A stretch of DNA of 64,000 bases from Prostheceraeus crozeri. Lineage: Eukaryota > Platyhelminthes > Polycladida > Euryleptidae. Location of the stretch: NCBI GenBank assembly GCA_907163375.1, contig CAJQUW010004740.1, positions 77,501 to 141,500 of the forward strand, in the 5' to 3' direction. The position numbers were made by a program, and so were the translations under genes. Every line of letters starts with the position of its first letter. Position 1 is the first letter of the stretch. Below are positions 34,845-47,481 of this stretch, one piece after another. Under the pieces are notes generated by a model, which did not search any database, was not told the origin of the DNA, and saw only the letters and a program-made list of their open reading frames with translations.

Positions 34845-37743
34845 CTATCATGATGTCAACTCTATGCGTTAACAGTAGCCATGTCCTATTTTCAATACAC
34901 ATTTATATATCTAATCATCCCTTCAAAAATGCTCCTTTCTCATAATTCATTAAAAATTATCTGACAATCACTTTAAGATCCGGTAGGTTGCATGCGTAAC
35001 TATGTTCTGTTGCATCTCTATTTCTGTCGGGAATATACGTGTATTTCCACAAGGGGAGTCAAAATTTCTGTGCGCTAATTTTTAATTGCAAAATATGCCA
35101 AAAGTGATTATTTAAGGTTATCTAATAATTCGCATAAAATGTAAAAGTGTCTGAAATTGATTGTTCTAATAAAAAATATGCGAGTATGTTCAATTTTTGC
35201 TGCCAAGAAAAAGCACAACAAATCTACAGCTTTTTCGCTCTGAGGTAGTAAAGGCAATAGAAATTCGTCGACCACAAAATGCACGATGTTAAAGATACAC
35301 GTACTGTAATTTTTTCGTTCGTCTTTACAACAAGCAGACAACAAGTATGTTGTATCAATAGAAATAACTGATGAATTATTACTTATTCATTGAAGCGAAG
35401 AGAAGTGTTGACTGATGATCACCAAGAAATATTGAATCAGGAAAATACCAAGCGAAAGATGAAAAATTTCACATTCTTGAATTACAAAGAAAGCCAAGTG
35501 ACGCCATCATCGAGCCACTTTGTGAAAATAATTTCGATAGACAGTAGGTAATAAAGAGAGTTAGTTTTCAAGCTGAGGACAAACTAAAGATAAAAGATAT
35601 TAAATGCGTGTAGGCTACCTTTGAGAAAAAAGTGCAAAAATCCTATATAGAAATTGTCGCATCGTTGGCAAAAATTGTCAAAGTTATTGAGAAATGAAAA
35701 AAAATGTTAAGTCAAATCTTGAAACCACTGCTGCATGGCGTTGACAAGGTCACTCAAAGCGACTGATCAAACAATGCTCAAGTGCCCAGAATAATTCTCG
35801 CTTACATTAAATTATGAAGAATTAAAGAAATAATTCGTAGGCAATGATAAAGTGACAACAAGACAATGGACGATAATTGTCACACTCACATTGCTGAGAC
35901 TCACAAACAACGTAATGATCACGATATCCTGATATTGGATGAAATAGCAGTTATTCACGTCTGTTCACATTTTTCTACTGAGGATGCAACTCAATATGCT
36001 TTCAAGTTTTTTGCACAATCCAGCTGTCAAGTTGGTGAAAAATAATGCGCCAAACTCTAGAAATAAAATGTTGAAAAATTGTGATTAATTGTTCTTTTTG
36101 TCACGAATTGCTCGAGCTGACGCAAGACGTGAATTTCATGGATTTTTTGTCATACCTTATGAATGTGATTATTCAGCTTCAGAGATTCACCAAAAACTAG
36201 TATTCGCATTTGCGTTTTGATGGGAATGCCGTCGATAAAAAACAAAGTAAATTCTTCTTTTTTATGTAATTAGCTTAAATCATATTTAGTTATGTCTGAG
36301 TGAATGAAAGCACATAATTAGCACATTGTTAGAAAATGAAACGGAAATTTGGGAAATGGTGGGGTACAGATATATGCGTTAGAATGCCTAAACTACATTA
36401 ATTTGTCATAATCAATGGCGTCACTTTTTCAGCAAGCTGATAAACGTAACATTGATTATTAATGGCATGCCGCTGAGTTAAGGAAATATATTGAACGAGA
36501 CAATAAAATTCCACCTGACCGCTTGACCTGATGACAAACAACTTGATTTTGATAGTTAAAGCAGGTTTATTTATGACTCGAGAGATTTGTTATAAGATAA
36601 GGACTCGAAGTAGCCTCGACTCATTGCAAGATGTCTCGTTTCCGCCGGATGGAAGATGAAATATCTATTGGATAAAAAATGAAATGCGTATGTTGAGCCA
36701 AATATAGTCATCATTTAGGAAATTTTCAAACCGCTGTTCCACTTGATCGAAAACCAAAATTTCATCAATGCAATCAGACAAGTTTCCGCGTTAATCTCGC
36801 ATGAATTTTTTGCAATCGTGATCTTAATAAACTCATGAAACAAAATGCCTTACTGATCAAACTTATCAGTAAGCCATCGACCTTACCTGCTCTGATTGAA
36901 TAATGCAGGTTGAGGCGCAAATTGTGCCATTACTACTAGCTGTGACGACGAATTCACTGAATTCTTTCAAGGGTGTTTGCATGTACTTGATTAGATAACA
37001 ATAGAACAATAAAAAGAATCAGACATCGAATACATAATGCGATGCACCCTTTGACTTTTTTGTCATTGTTGGATAATAAATAACTCAAATAACTAAGTGT
37101 TTTCATTTCCATGCAGACCCAAATTAAACTTTATGTATTTCAACTCTTACATATCCTATACGGAGCCTTCCTTTTTGAATAATCACACAACACTTATATT
37201 TGCTAGATTCAATCATAATAAAAAGAGGTAAAAACCCAGAGGAATCTGCAAAATGCAATTTAACCTACATCTCCCGACCTGCACCCAACCGTGAAGTACC
37301 AAATACATGCATGAGTATATATTTTTAGTGACATCATCATTTCTAATACCGCAACAGATATCATTGACATTAGCCAGAGCGCTGTAAATTGTAGATTGAC
37401 TGAAACTCGCCTAATAATTCATTTCGGCCCAATCTTGTCAACCGCAAGCCCCTCTCAGTGTTGTCCAGACGTCGTTCGCTTACCTCTATGGTCCTCTTGG
37501 TCATGAATCTAGCACCACTCCAACAGAGTGTTTTCTACGCCTTGCACTGCCAATACTAGCAGTATTAACTGTAAAACTGATTCCTTTTATGTTTTACTGC
37601 ATTGAAAAGTCCCTTAACTCTCTCAAATTTGAAGATGCACTCCCTACCGTGTCTACATTATCAAGAAATCTAAATCTTTCGAACTGCACGCACCACATTT
37701 TGTTTCCATAAAGTGCAATGAATGTCTCTTCTCTGCTTTATAG
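34845..37743. other. Intron-like, no firm feature
   Basis: A long AT-rich stretch within host gene A. No repeats seen. A possible minus-strand first exon at 36887-36930 is listed under findings. Confidence 0.4.
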
Positions 37744-37785
37744 CACTCAGTTTTCGCACCATCAACTGAGCCTGGAAGGCCAAAG
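37744..37785 (+). CDS. Host gene A, 14-codon microexon
   Basis: A strong acceptor (TCTTCTCTGCTTTATAG) and a consensus donor (CAAAG|GTAAGG) enclose exactly 42 nt, phase 0 at both ends, encoding HSVFAPSTEPGRPK. It can be included or skipped without changing the frame between 31020-31208 and 45901-46119, as expected of a cassette microexon. The quality of both splice signals and the frame conservation are the evidence; there is no family match. Confidence 0.5.
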
Positions 37786-38192
37786 GTAAGGAGGGTCACG
37801 CTGTACATACAATTTACGCTTTCTAATGCCGACTTGTAGCACATTCAATGAGCGTTTTGTTTCAGCTATACATGAAATTTCTGAACAAGTCTCGTGGTTA
37901 TTTACTGTTGTTACATATTGATGCTACAAAGTGTGAAGTGAAGAATATAACAGCAAGATAGGCAATATTGCGATAAATGGAACGACTCAAGCATAGAGAA
38001 AGACTCAAGAATTTTTGATTCGAAGCCCATGCATTTCCTTTAAAAAATCGTATTGACTGTTTGTGCAAGGGCAGTACTATTGTCGAGATACCCACATTGC
38101 TATTTCTGATGGATGTAAACTTGTTTACTCATTAGTTAATTGCTAATAAGCTTTACATGAGCTTCTGCTGGCTCTTAATTTTCTTATTATAG

Positions 38193-38247
38193 CAAAGAAG
38201 TTTTGGAAATGCTTTTTCACCTGTTAAAAGTGGAACGGATAGAAAAA
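38193..38247 (+). CDS. Host gene A, candidate 55-nt exon
   Basis: The acceptor is very strong (CTCTTAATTTTCTTATTATAG) and the donor matches consensus (AAAAA|GTAAGT). Read in phase 0 it gives QRSFGNAFSPVKSGTDRK plus one base, similar in composition to the other exons. Because 55 nt is not a multiple of three, joining it directly to 45901 would shift the frame. It therefore needs a further unseen exon, or is an alternative or regulatory exon. A foldback copy begins only 54 bp downstream. Confidence 0.4.
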
Positions 38248-38300
38248 GTAAGTAGAGAGTATGTGCAGGTTTTGAACTTCAAGAGTGGCATTTTAGCTTT

Positions 38301-39028
38301 TAGTCCGGCAGCCACAACGAGTTTCTGTATGGAACGAAGCCGAAAATGTGACTTTCAGAGAATAATGTACACCCTATGCCTACTACGAATCCACGCGTCT
38401 GCCGAGTTCTAGTGAGCTCTTCTTCTTGTCAAACAGGATCAAAGAAAAACACATGTAAATCCAATGGGATGCAGATTGCAGTTTTCTTCTAAAATGAAAT
38501 TTTGTATGTTTTCTTTGATTAAACGAAAAGTACTAAGACCAGAGTCATAATTTTTGGCATGGAATGTCTTCAAGTCATTTCCTTTCATTTCCATGCACCG
38601 CTGTCTATAAAGCTAAACACATGCAGATTTGGCGAGCCACTTAATGTCTGCAAACACAAATATTTTGAGCAACTTTATCCACATGCAAACACATTCTTAC
38701 ATACATTGCGGATTAGATGCATGATGATTGCACATACACATCATAGGGAAATGACCTGAAGACATTCCATGCCAGAAATTATGACTCTGGTCTTAGTACT
38801 TTTCGTTTAATCAGAGAAGACATACAAAATTTAATTTTTACCAAAACCTTCAATCTGCATCCTATTGCATTTACATGTGTTTTTCTTTGATCCTGTTTGA
38901 CAAGAAGAGGAACTCACTAGAACTCGGCAGACGTGCCGATTCGTAGTAGACATAGGGTGTACATCATTCTGTGAAAGTCTCACTTTCAGCCTCGTTCCCT
39001 ACAGAAACTCGTTGTGGCTGCCGCACTA
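38301..39028. mobile_element. Foldback family copy 3
   Basis: A 728-bp copy with TAGTCCGGCAGCCACAACGA at the left and GGCTGCCGCACTA at the right, flanked by TTT on both sides (38298-38300, 39029-39031). The central 165 bp runs opposite to copies 1 and 2 relative to the plus strand. It lies in a host gene A intron just after the 38193 exon. Confidence 0.85.
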
Positions 39029-39187
39029 TTTGGTTAATGAAACAGTGATTTCAATAATGACATTGAATTTCATCAGTGACATTGGGACTGCAAATCAAGA
39101 AAGCGCAATTTTTGAGGGAATGTGTAGCATTTGTCCACCGCAATGTCATGATTGAAAGTCCTGTTGTCTGTGATGATTTCACTTTGT
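39029..39187. repeat. 159-bp flank shared with the 23.95 kb locus
   Basis: The reverse complement of 23953-24112, about 90% alike by eye, sharing ATGACATTGAATTTCAT and GACAACAGGACTTTCAATCA (as complement here). Similarity stops after ACTTTGT at 39187. Here it is simply the right flank of foldback copy 3; at 23.95 kb it travels with the element. Confidence 0.85.
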
Positions 39188-39698
39188 CGATAACTTCTGC
39201 GCTATATCTTTCATGAATTGTCAGTTCTTACATGATTCTCTGACTGTCCTTATTGAAATCCAAAACCTGTAGATGCATGTACATTGTAAATTGAAGCAAG
39301 TTAGTGATCAATAAAAGAAATGAAAATCAATAAATCAATCTACAAATACGACAGAGAATATCACTTGAAACAACCGTAGATTGAAACAACTCCCAAATGA
39401 ATATTTTAACGAAAACAAAGCAATTCACTTAATAAAAACATAGAGGTAAGAAAATTTGCTTCGAATTCGTCAGGAATTTTCATATTTAAGAATGAAACAA
39501 TGATCGCATGAATGTGCATCCCTTTTAGATCATTGAAAGACCAGTCGAACAACTTCACACGTAACACAATCATATTTACTCTATTGTTATGGTTGCTTTT
39601 GCTGTGGTGTTAGATAGCGATGTCAATTATGGTGGGTCTGTGAGTACTGTTGCCTGACTGATATAATTTGTTGCTCCGAACAGCTTGGAATAAAACTC

Positions 39699-39826
39699 CA
39701 TTCACACCAGAAGTGGTGGGGTCCCGCGCGTCTCTGTGTGTAGAGGTTCATAGGTTTATTAAGGTTCTGAACGAAAATTCTGACGCGTCAGGACGCGCCA
39801 CGCCGCGCCGCATCCGGTGTGAATAG
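39699..39826. mobile_element. GC-rich small inverted-repeat element
   Basis: About 128 bp. ATTCACACCAGAAGTGGTGG at the left pairs with the inverse of CCGCATCCGGTGTGAAT at the right; the CGCG-rich subterminal parts also pair. It stands out as CpG-rich DNA in an AT-rich setting. Small elements with ends reading TTCACACCGG and CGCG-rich arms occur widely in animals, but I cannot assign a superfamily and see no sure target duplication. Confidence 0.6.
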
Positions 39827-39829
39827 ACC

Positions 39830-42335
39830 TCTACGGTCGTAGTCGCAATGGCGCTTCGCACTCCATGTGATGGCACCATAGAGTAGGAACCATGAAACAT
39901 ATGGCACACTAATAGGGAGTCGTGGTGTCTTTATGCGGACATGAACTGATAGATTCTCTGTCTCTTGCCAGCAACTGATTAATGGACAGTAAGAAAATAG
40001 GGCATGAATTAATTTATTTCTTGGAATTAATTTGCGGAAGAGGACCACTTTATTGCTCTCTGTCTCAGGCCGACACAAGCTGTTTGCCCACTTTTTCATA
40101 ATAAATACAAAATCCCGCTAACCTGCGGCGTTCTTGTGTGTAGAAAACATAGTTTACTAGATGCTTCAAGTTATGATCATTCTTTGGGAATTCATCAAAT
40201 AGAAGGACAAAACAACGACATGGTTTTTAGTTATGATGATTGCGATTCATTTGAATATTCATGTTCCGCGAGACTGTCTGATTGCACTATTACATGGTGG
40301 CGTCTTTATGACTTCTACTCCCAGACGGTTTCATATTTCAGTACAAGATTCCGATAAATTCGTATCTATTGAAATTCTGAAAGCATTTGAACAATTTGGA
40401 TTATGGAATCTTCAATTCAGTTGCACATACCACTGTTAAGAGAATTAGCATAGTCACTGAATTTCCTTGATGCCATGATGATCAAGGAAACGAATCTAAA
40501 AAATAGCAGCAAGTCATTACGATTATTATTTCTAAAGGGAATGCAAGGATATCCACAAAAAAAGTCAGTCAGTCAATACACAGCATGTTCAAATACTTTG
40601 TATCACAAAGATAGAATCCTTCGCGTATTGGTTAGTTTACAGCGGAATAATCTTATTCCAGCCATTGTATGCTATGGTAGCAATTGATAGAGATTGACTA
40701 TAAACGTAACTGACGTGATGACTAATTGCGCATTGCAGAAGCGGCTCGTATCAACGAACTCACGAACATCAGCGGTCAAGTGACCGGTCTGATCAGACTA
40801 CAGACCCGTCAAGTGAAAAGTACATTTCTTTGACTCAATTTTTCTTAGTGATAGATTCGTCAAATGGAAATATTATTGACACCGTTCGCCTCCCCACGAT
40901 CCAAATTCAAATTAAAATATTTTTATTAAAAAATATCACAATCTAGATAAAATTATATACGCTTAGTGTGGTTATGATCTTCTAGTTCATCAGAATTCAG
41001 ACTTGAATTTGCATCACGTTCAATGGAAAGTTGTCTATTGCCCCTCCAAACTAGTTCTAGCCATGACCATCATTATTAAAGAGCGTCATCTCAAGACCAA
41101 AACACACAGAGAAGGCAATTTATCTCTGTGCTTTGTATGTACGCATCTGCAGAGAATATTTAACAGATATCTGACATATTCACCCATGTGTGCCAATATT
41201 TGGGAATTTCATTAAAAATCCTAATTTCCGATATTTGTAAGTTTATATTCCAGAATATTGAATAATATTACATGCTACTTTTTCGAATATCTCATTATTA
41301 CCTCAGTGATTTAAGAAATTCATTTGCTCTATTGAACAAGATATCATAAAACTGAGAATACATAAACTGAGAATTTGGAAATCTCCAACTTGACATGACG
41401 TATAAATTGCAACCTGTAAATAATCAACTGTTACACGAGTGAAAAAGACGCCAGGGAAATTTAAAGAACAATCAAGAAATTTAATTTACAAGAAGATTTA
41501 CGAGTACCTAAATCTAAAAACCTTGCTTCATGGTTTCGGTCTACAGTGATTACTGCATTCTCTTTCGAGTATCAGACATAGATGACTGCCACAACCAAAT
41601 TTGCGTTATATTACATGCTTCCTCACACATGCTTCCAAATATTTCAGTAATTTATCACAAAAGTGGTTCATGCTATGGGTTACTTTCATTGGTATGGTCT
41701 GCAAGTGTGGATAGCAAATTGATCACTTCGACGCATAGTGAAGTTCAGCAAGATATCATCCACAAGTGACTGTCTAATTGCAATGACACTGATCAAGTCT
41801 GCGGCGAAACCCAATCAGATTTCGCAATTTGCTGAGTGAAAAGTTTTGATGAAAAAAATTAAATTGTAAAATTCATTTCATTGTCAATATTCAATTTTCA
41901 TAGTCGCTTTCATAGTCATTTTTAAAGAGAAACGATTTTAGACGTGAATCATTACAGAGTGCACTGGCAGGGTGCCGATGATTTATCATTGTCATTTACT
42001 GGTACCGCCATCGTTTCGGTACCGTTGTCATGACAACGTACATGTCCAGCGTAGCACTGCTTTCAATGTTCATACCCGCTTTCTTATTATAAGTCGCATT
42101 TCTACGGTTTCTAACATCACTTTATGTATGGCTTCTCTTATTCACCGGTTTTCTTATTAATTTCTGCTTCGGTTGCCTGTAGATTAAGTAGACATGTGGA
42201 CTAAGCGACACAACAGTGTCAAAAAAGTTGATGCTTGTAGCGATGTCATTTTTACGCAGTGAGATTGGAGTCCATATTTCCAGCTTGGTGTTATATTTAG
42301 AAATCTCATTCTCGTAATGGTTGGCGTTGTTATCC
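39830..42335. other. Intron-like, no recognisable feature
   Basis: AT-rich DNA within the proposed host gene A. Small open frames only; no terminal repeats or arrays found. Confidence 0.4.
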
Positions 42336-42337
42336 TA

Positions 42338-43361
42338 CATTGTAAATCGCTGGATGCGAAAATTACATACAAACATATACCAAAGTCACATACAATTTGA
42401 AACTAACATCTGATACGAGATTCTCGTATGCTTACAGAGATCTGGTATGTTTTTCATGCGAAATCTCATTTACTTTCGTATGTGATTGGTATGTATCGAT
42501 ATGAACTATTCTATCTGTGATTGGCTGTTTTACACTGAAATGCGACTTGTTGGCATGTTTTATATACGAGACCCGATGCAAATTCATCCTCATTCGTATG
42601 TCTCTGGTATGCCTTTGGTATGTAGTTTAAGTCACATAGCAAATATATATTTATGTATTACACACTACTGTATACTACTGTAATACCAGTCCAATCGTGA
42701 ATATTTCCTTTTGATAGCGTGATATTTAACTATATTAGATTTATTGTGAATTTTTACGCTCCACGAGTCTGTCGTCGTTGCTACTTGTCTAGTAACTTTA
42801 ACAGGACGTTTAGTTAGCCTTTATGAGCCAAGTTGATAAACATCAGTTCATTCAAACGATATCTTTTGTGTAATCATGTTGACTTATATATCTTAAACAT
42901 AACTATTTTTGCTTTCATGAATTATAATGTGGATCATATGCTTTAATTCAAAATTACATAATGCATAATTGTTGATGGTTGAATACTTATTGATTATTTA
43001 CGAAATGCCTTAGACTTACATACATGTATCAAAATCGAATTCAGTATTGTAAGTTTCACTCTTGAATGTCATTATCTCACAACTTATAAAACTATACTAT
43101 TTAAATATCATTAATATAATATATATAAATATAATTAATATATACTTAATAAACTTTACTATATAAAGTAACATTGGTGTGACAATTTGTTTAGACATAA
43201 TTGATGCTTTCTTTTAACATTGTGCTGGTATGGCTTTAGTATGTAAAGCATACCACACTTGAAATAACACACGAAAGGCATACAAATAGATACAGAAATA
43301 TACCAAAAAATATTTCCGCATGCATCCTTCGTATGTAATTGGTATTGAGCGATTTACAGTG
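42338..43361. mobile_element. TA-flanked non-autonomous element, about 1.0 kb
   Basis: It begins CATTGTAAATCGCT and ends AGCGATTTACAGTG (inverse, one mismatch), with TA immediately outside both ends (42336-42337, 43362-43363). Both halves contain many copies of GGTATG/CATACC and GTATGTAATTGGTAT-like words in mirrored arrangement. A TA target suggests the Tc1/mariner group, though the TIR alone is not diagnostic. No transposase frame. Confidence 0.65.
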
Positions 43362-43363
43362 TA

Positions 43364-45900
43364 CATTTCTGACATTTCAGGGACTTTTTTCATAGCCTGT
43401 TTGCCATTTATCGTGAACATTTTGTCTGTAGGACATCGAAATGCATCGGTAAAGCTAAATAATAACTTCTATCGTTAAAGTTGAATTCTCCTTTAGTTTA
43501 AAGCATATATCTATGTAACTACCGTTCACAGAGATTTGTGCACAACATATTCATTACTACGAAAGCATAAAAATAATGTGACAGCTGTTTCCTTATTAGC
43601 GTCCATCGCTTCGCGCATATCATTCAGTCCCAGTTTCTGCAGTTACGCGGTTAAATTTTCGTAGTTTAGCGTTTGCTTTCCAGCTTAATTCCACTGAACA
43701 GCGAAAGATACAAATATATGTCGATATCTTTCACAGTATTTTACTATACTCGTTCTAGAGTAACAATCGTAAAGTAAACAATTTTCTGCTTTTGTGGTCT
43801 ACAATTTCAATCTGAAGACTTGCGTGTTGTGAAACATCTCCCGTGTTTTCGTTCATGGTATCATGCACTTATATTTTCCTCGGATGTGAAATGTATTAGC
43901 TATTTTGATAAGTGTCTCCGCAGAAACAAAATTTCCGTTTACGTTGTGTCAATCTTAAGGATGCTGGTGATAACATAACGAAAAACACATTTATACAATC
44001 CTCAAAATGGAATCATCAAGTGTGAAACACATGCGAATGTCTTATAATATCAAAATAAGATGCTGCAATGCACATATATTCACAAACAGCTTATTGGACA
44101 ATGCGAGAAGAGAGGAGACATGAGAAGAAAAGGGAGATGAAAATTAAAATGTCAAATGGTGATGCCTGGTTGTGTGCAGGGGTGGACAGATCAGACGGCA
44201 ATGGTTTCAAAACTTAGCCCAATCAGAAGAATTATAAGGGACGATGTCATCCCTTATCATAATCCCCATAATTGCAAGTGTATGAATCAACGTTTTACTA
44301 ACACACCACCAAACTGAAGCTCGAGTGTGTCCAGGCATCAAAAATATTTGTGAAATTCGAAACTTTAAGTGGCATGTTCATGTAACAGGCAAATTTGTAT
44401 TAGAAAGTCACATGTTTTTCTGAATTATTTAAATCCCATGCTTTTTACTATGCTTTTGATGAATACCTAAGAGCAGACCGAAATTAATAAAGCAAAGTTA
44501 AGTGCACGACTTCTGGAGGATCCAGGATCATGACGCGGCTTGCGAACGATGGCTTATTCTGTGTGCCTCCGGCCTGAGAGATCAAAGTATATTGAAATGT
44601 TCAATGATAAGCTATCTCGTCAATAATCAGGCATTTGATATCAAAAAAAACTTAATGATGCACAGAGTTAATCTGCATGCATTTCTACCCTTCATTAAAT
44701 TTGGACAAGATTGAAAGCTCACATGCAGCATAGACACACGAACATTCAATTATTTTCAAACAAAGCGAAAAGTGGAATTTCTATGGTTCCTCCAATTATA
44801 GTAAAACATTCCGTTTAGCCATCCAACCCATTCTATAAAGCGACAGATTAATATTCTTGTATTGGATCATCATGCATCTTCAAAGCTATGACATTCTTCT
44901 TTTGAATCCGCTTTTCCTTTTTTATCATTTAAAAGATGATTTTTACTAATGATATTCAACTACGACAAGATTGGTTCAATAGAATGTTAAGTTGCATGAT
45001 AGACTACTTTCAACTAATTCGTGTAAGTAGCATGTAAATTCAAAGAGATAAACTTTAATCGAAAAATTCTTTTTGCTAATTGTTAGAGGATCAAGTTACA
45101 TGTATTTACATCCTCCTATACAGTATTTGCACTCCTTTGGGTTGAGCTCGTTGTCTAAACAACTTTGCTTTCTCAAAACTGACACAGTGGGTGATGCTCG
45201 TTGTCGTGCAACGCAACATGAGGCGAGAATATACGTGTGTTCATTATTTACCTTCACTTTAACCAATATTAAGCAGTGTATGTGCTCAGCGAATGCAAAG
45301 GTGTGAAGCAAAATTATGATATTGTAATTACGATAATGGTTAGCATAAATGCATTGTAATTATTGATAGACAGTCGTGCTGACAGACAACGACTTGCCGT
45401 AAGACCAATGCAAAGTTGCGACGAATCGCTTATAAATGTGATCAAATGTTGTTAAATGCACCCGTTCCACCACACACTTCGGACATTTACGGTCATGGCT
45501 ACCTTAACAGATTGCTTACTGTCATTGTTCGTCAGTAATTATTGACTGAATGCTTGTGTGAGAAATGAGGTCATACAAACATTGGTTGAACATTTTGCTT
45601 TGATCACAATAATGTGTGTTCTACAATTGTGACACATACACATCAAGAACAATAAGATTCGTCTTTATGACGTTCTCAGTAGAGGCGTGCGAAGAGGTGA
45701 GGTTGAGGGGCAGACTGACACAAAATTTCACGCTTCGCTTCTCTAATAGACAGTTAGGATTTTGTTATATGGTCATGTCTGTATTAGATATCGACTGTTA
45801 AAATCCACTGACACACGGTGACTCCGGAATTGCTCTGGTGTTTCGTTTTTGTCGCTATTTTATTGGTTTCATTTTTATGATGAACTATTCTCTCCGTCAG
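43364..45900. other. Intron-like, no recognisable feature
   Basis: No element or convincing exon seen between the TA-flanked element and the next host exon. Confidence 0.4.
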
Positions 45901-46119
45901 ATTACAAAACTTCGCTTCCGGACTCAAAGTGAACTTAATGTTAGAGAATTTGACGAAGGAATGGCCACGACGTCTTATTTTCAATGCAATCGGCTTGGTG
46001 ATGGATCTGAGTGGTCTAGTTTACGTCGATGGGGGAAATCAAGTGGAACACGACGATCAACGTCAAGCCTGGATACCATATCATCAAAGACATATTACCA
46101 CAACAGGTCAAGAAAAAGG
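45901..46119 (+). CDS. Host gene A, internal exon (73 codons)
   Basis: Acceptor TTCTCTCCGTCAG and donor AAAAAGG|GTAAGT enclose 219 nt, open in phase 0 at both ends. The product reads ITKLRFRTQSELNVREFDEG, then YFQCNRLGDGSEWSSLRRWG, RRSTSSLDTISSK and NRSRKR. The RRSTSSLD motif looks like a basic phosphorylation site. Phase and serine/arginine-rich composition match the exons at 31020 and 37744. A second frame across the same exon is also open, so the choice rests on phase matching. I do not recognise the family, and no downstream exon was found in the window. Confidence 0.5.
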
Positions 46120-47472
46120 GTAAGTGACATTCATTACAGAAAATTGTGGAAATAGACGATGATGAGTCATGAATGAAGTCATATGTTCATCTAGTGGACC
46201 TTCACCTCAATCTTTCAAAATTGGGTCATTTTCAACCCCAGAATTTCATTAAATTACGTTAAAGTGTAATTCTTCAGCAAGATCTAAATTACATTAAGTT
46301 TCCCCAAAATATTTTTACTAACGAGCAGATATACAAAGATTGATTACAATTGCTGCCCGGAAAAACAGTCAATGCAGTCTAATATTAAACAACTGCCCTT
46401 TTCTTCTCCCCCAAGTAGTTTTTGCATTGCATCTCTCCAGGAGAATTCATTTGCTTATTTTTTTCGAAAATGGAATTAGTGGTTGTCTGATAACAGGATG
46501 CCCCAAAATTAGCGCAGTTTTCTATTTTGGCGTGAAAACGAGATGTATTGTTCAAAAACGATATTTATACCAAAAACGGAAAGAGTTATCATGAGGTTTT
46601 TGTATTTAAAGAAAGTATTCAAAAATTCGCTCACGTGCAGACGTAATGTTTCCATTTATATCCATCCATCCATTTTCCATTTCTCTATTTTTTGTCGCCC
46701 TGTATATCAGACAACCACTTAATTTTCCGATTATCATATTAGTTTGAGGGTAAAAAGAATATCATTAACATCTGCATACTGCGCTCACACATGGATTTCC
46801 GGCGGCAATGAAAAAATCCTAAGTTCGTCAATCATTTCTGCCGAGAAATTCATATTTTAGGTAATAGTCATGCTCTTACATCGATTGATACATTACAACT
46901 CATCAGCAGTTCCATAATTCATTCAAATCAGACAAAACAGATCAGATACATCAATTAAGACTAGCACCAATAACACCACCACATCTCAGTCAATCAAATA
47001 TCCGTAAACCACTGTCAACTGCAGTTATCAAGATTAACAACTAAAATTCCAATGCAAAACAAAAGAAAATCTTCGATCAATAATGTCAAAGTTGGCATGA
47101 CTGCTCTGAAAATTGTAGAGATAATCTTCACAGGATTCAACGATATAAGTTTTTTCACAGAAGACGAATGGATCGTCTTATTGATTTGATGATTTAAATG
47201 CCTAAATCTGTATTGATGTAACTTTTTCCAGGCTGGCAATTCCTGTAGCACCGACCGGCCGGTAATCATCAAATAATTTGCTAATTCGCTGAGTTTCTAA
47301 TTGTCATTGCTTCATTCAAATAGGAAGTAAATATTGCAGTCAACACGTTCACTACCGAGACTAAGCTGCCTCGTCCACTGCCTAGATGTCATGTTGTAGT
47401 ATATTATGATGAAACAAGCATTGAAAGTGTCATAAATAATAGCTGAATTTTGATAATAGAATCTGAGACATG
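46120..47472. other. No recognisable feature
   Basis: Presumed intron of host gene A or intergenic. No element seen. Confidence 0.4.
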
Positions 47473-47481
47473 TAAGAAGGG

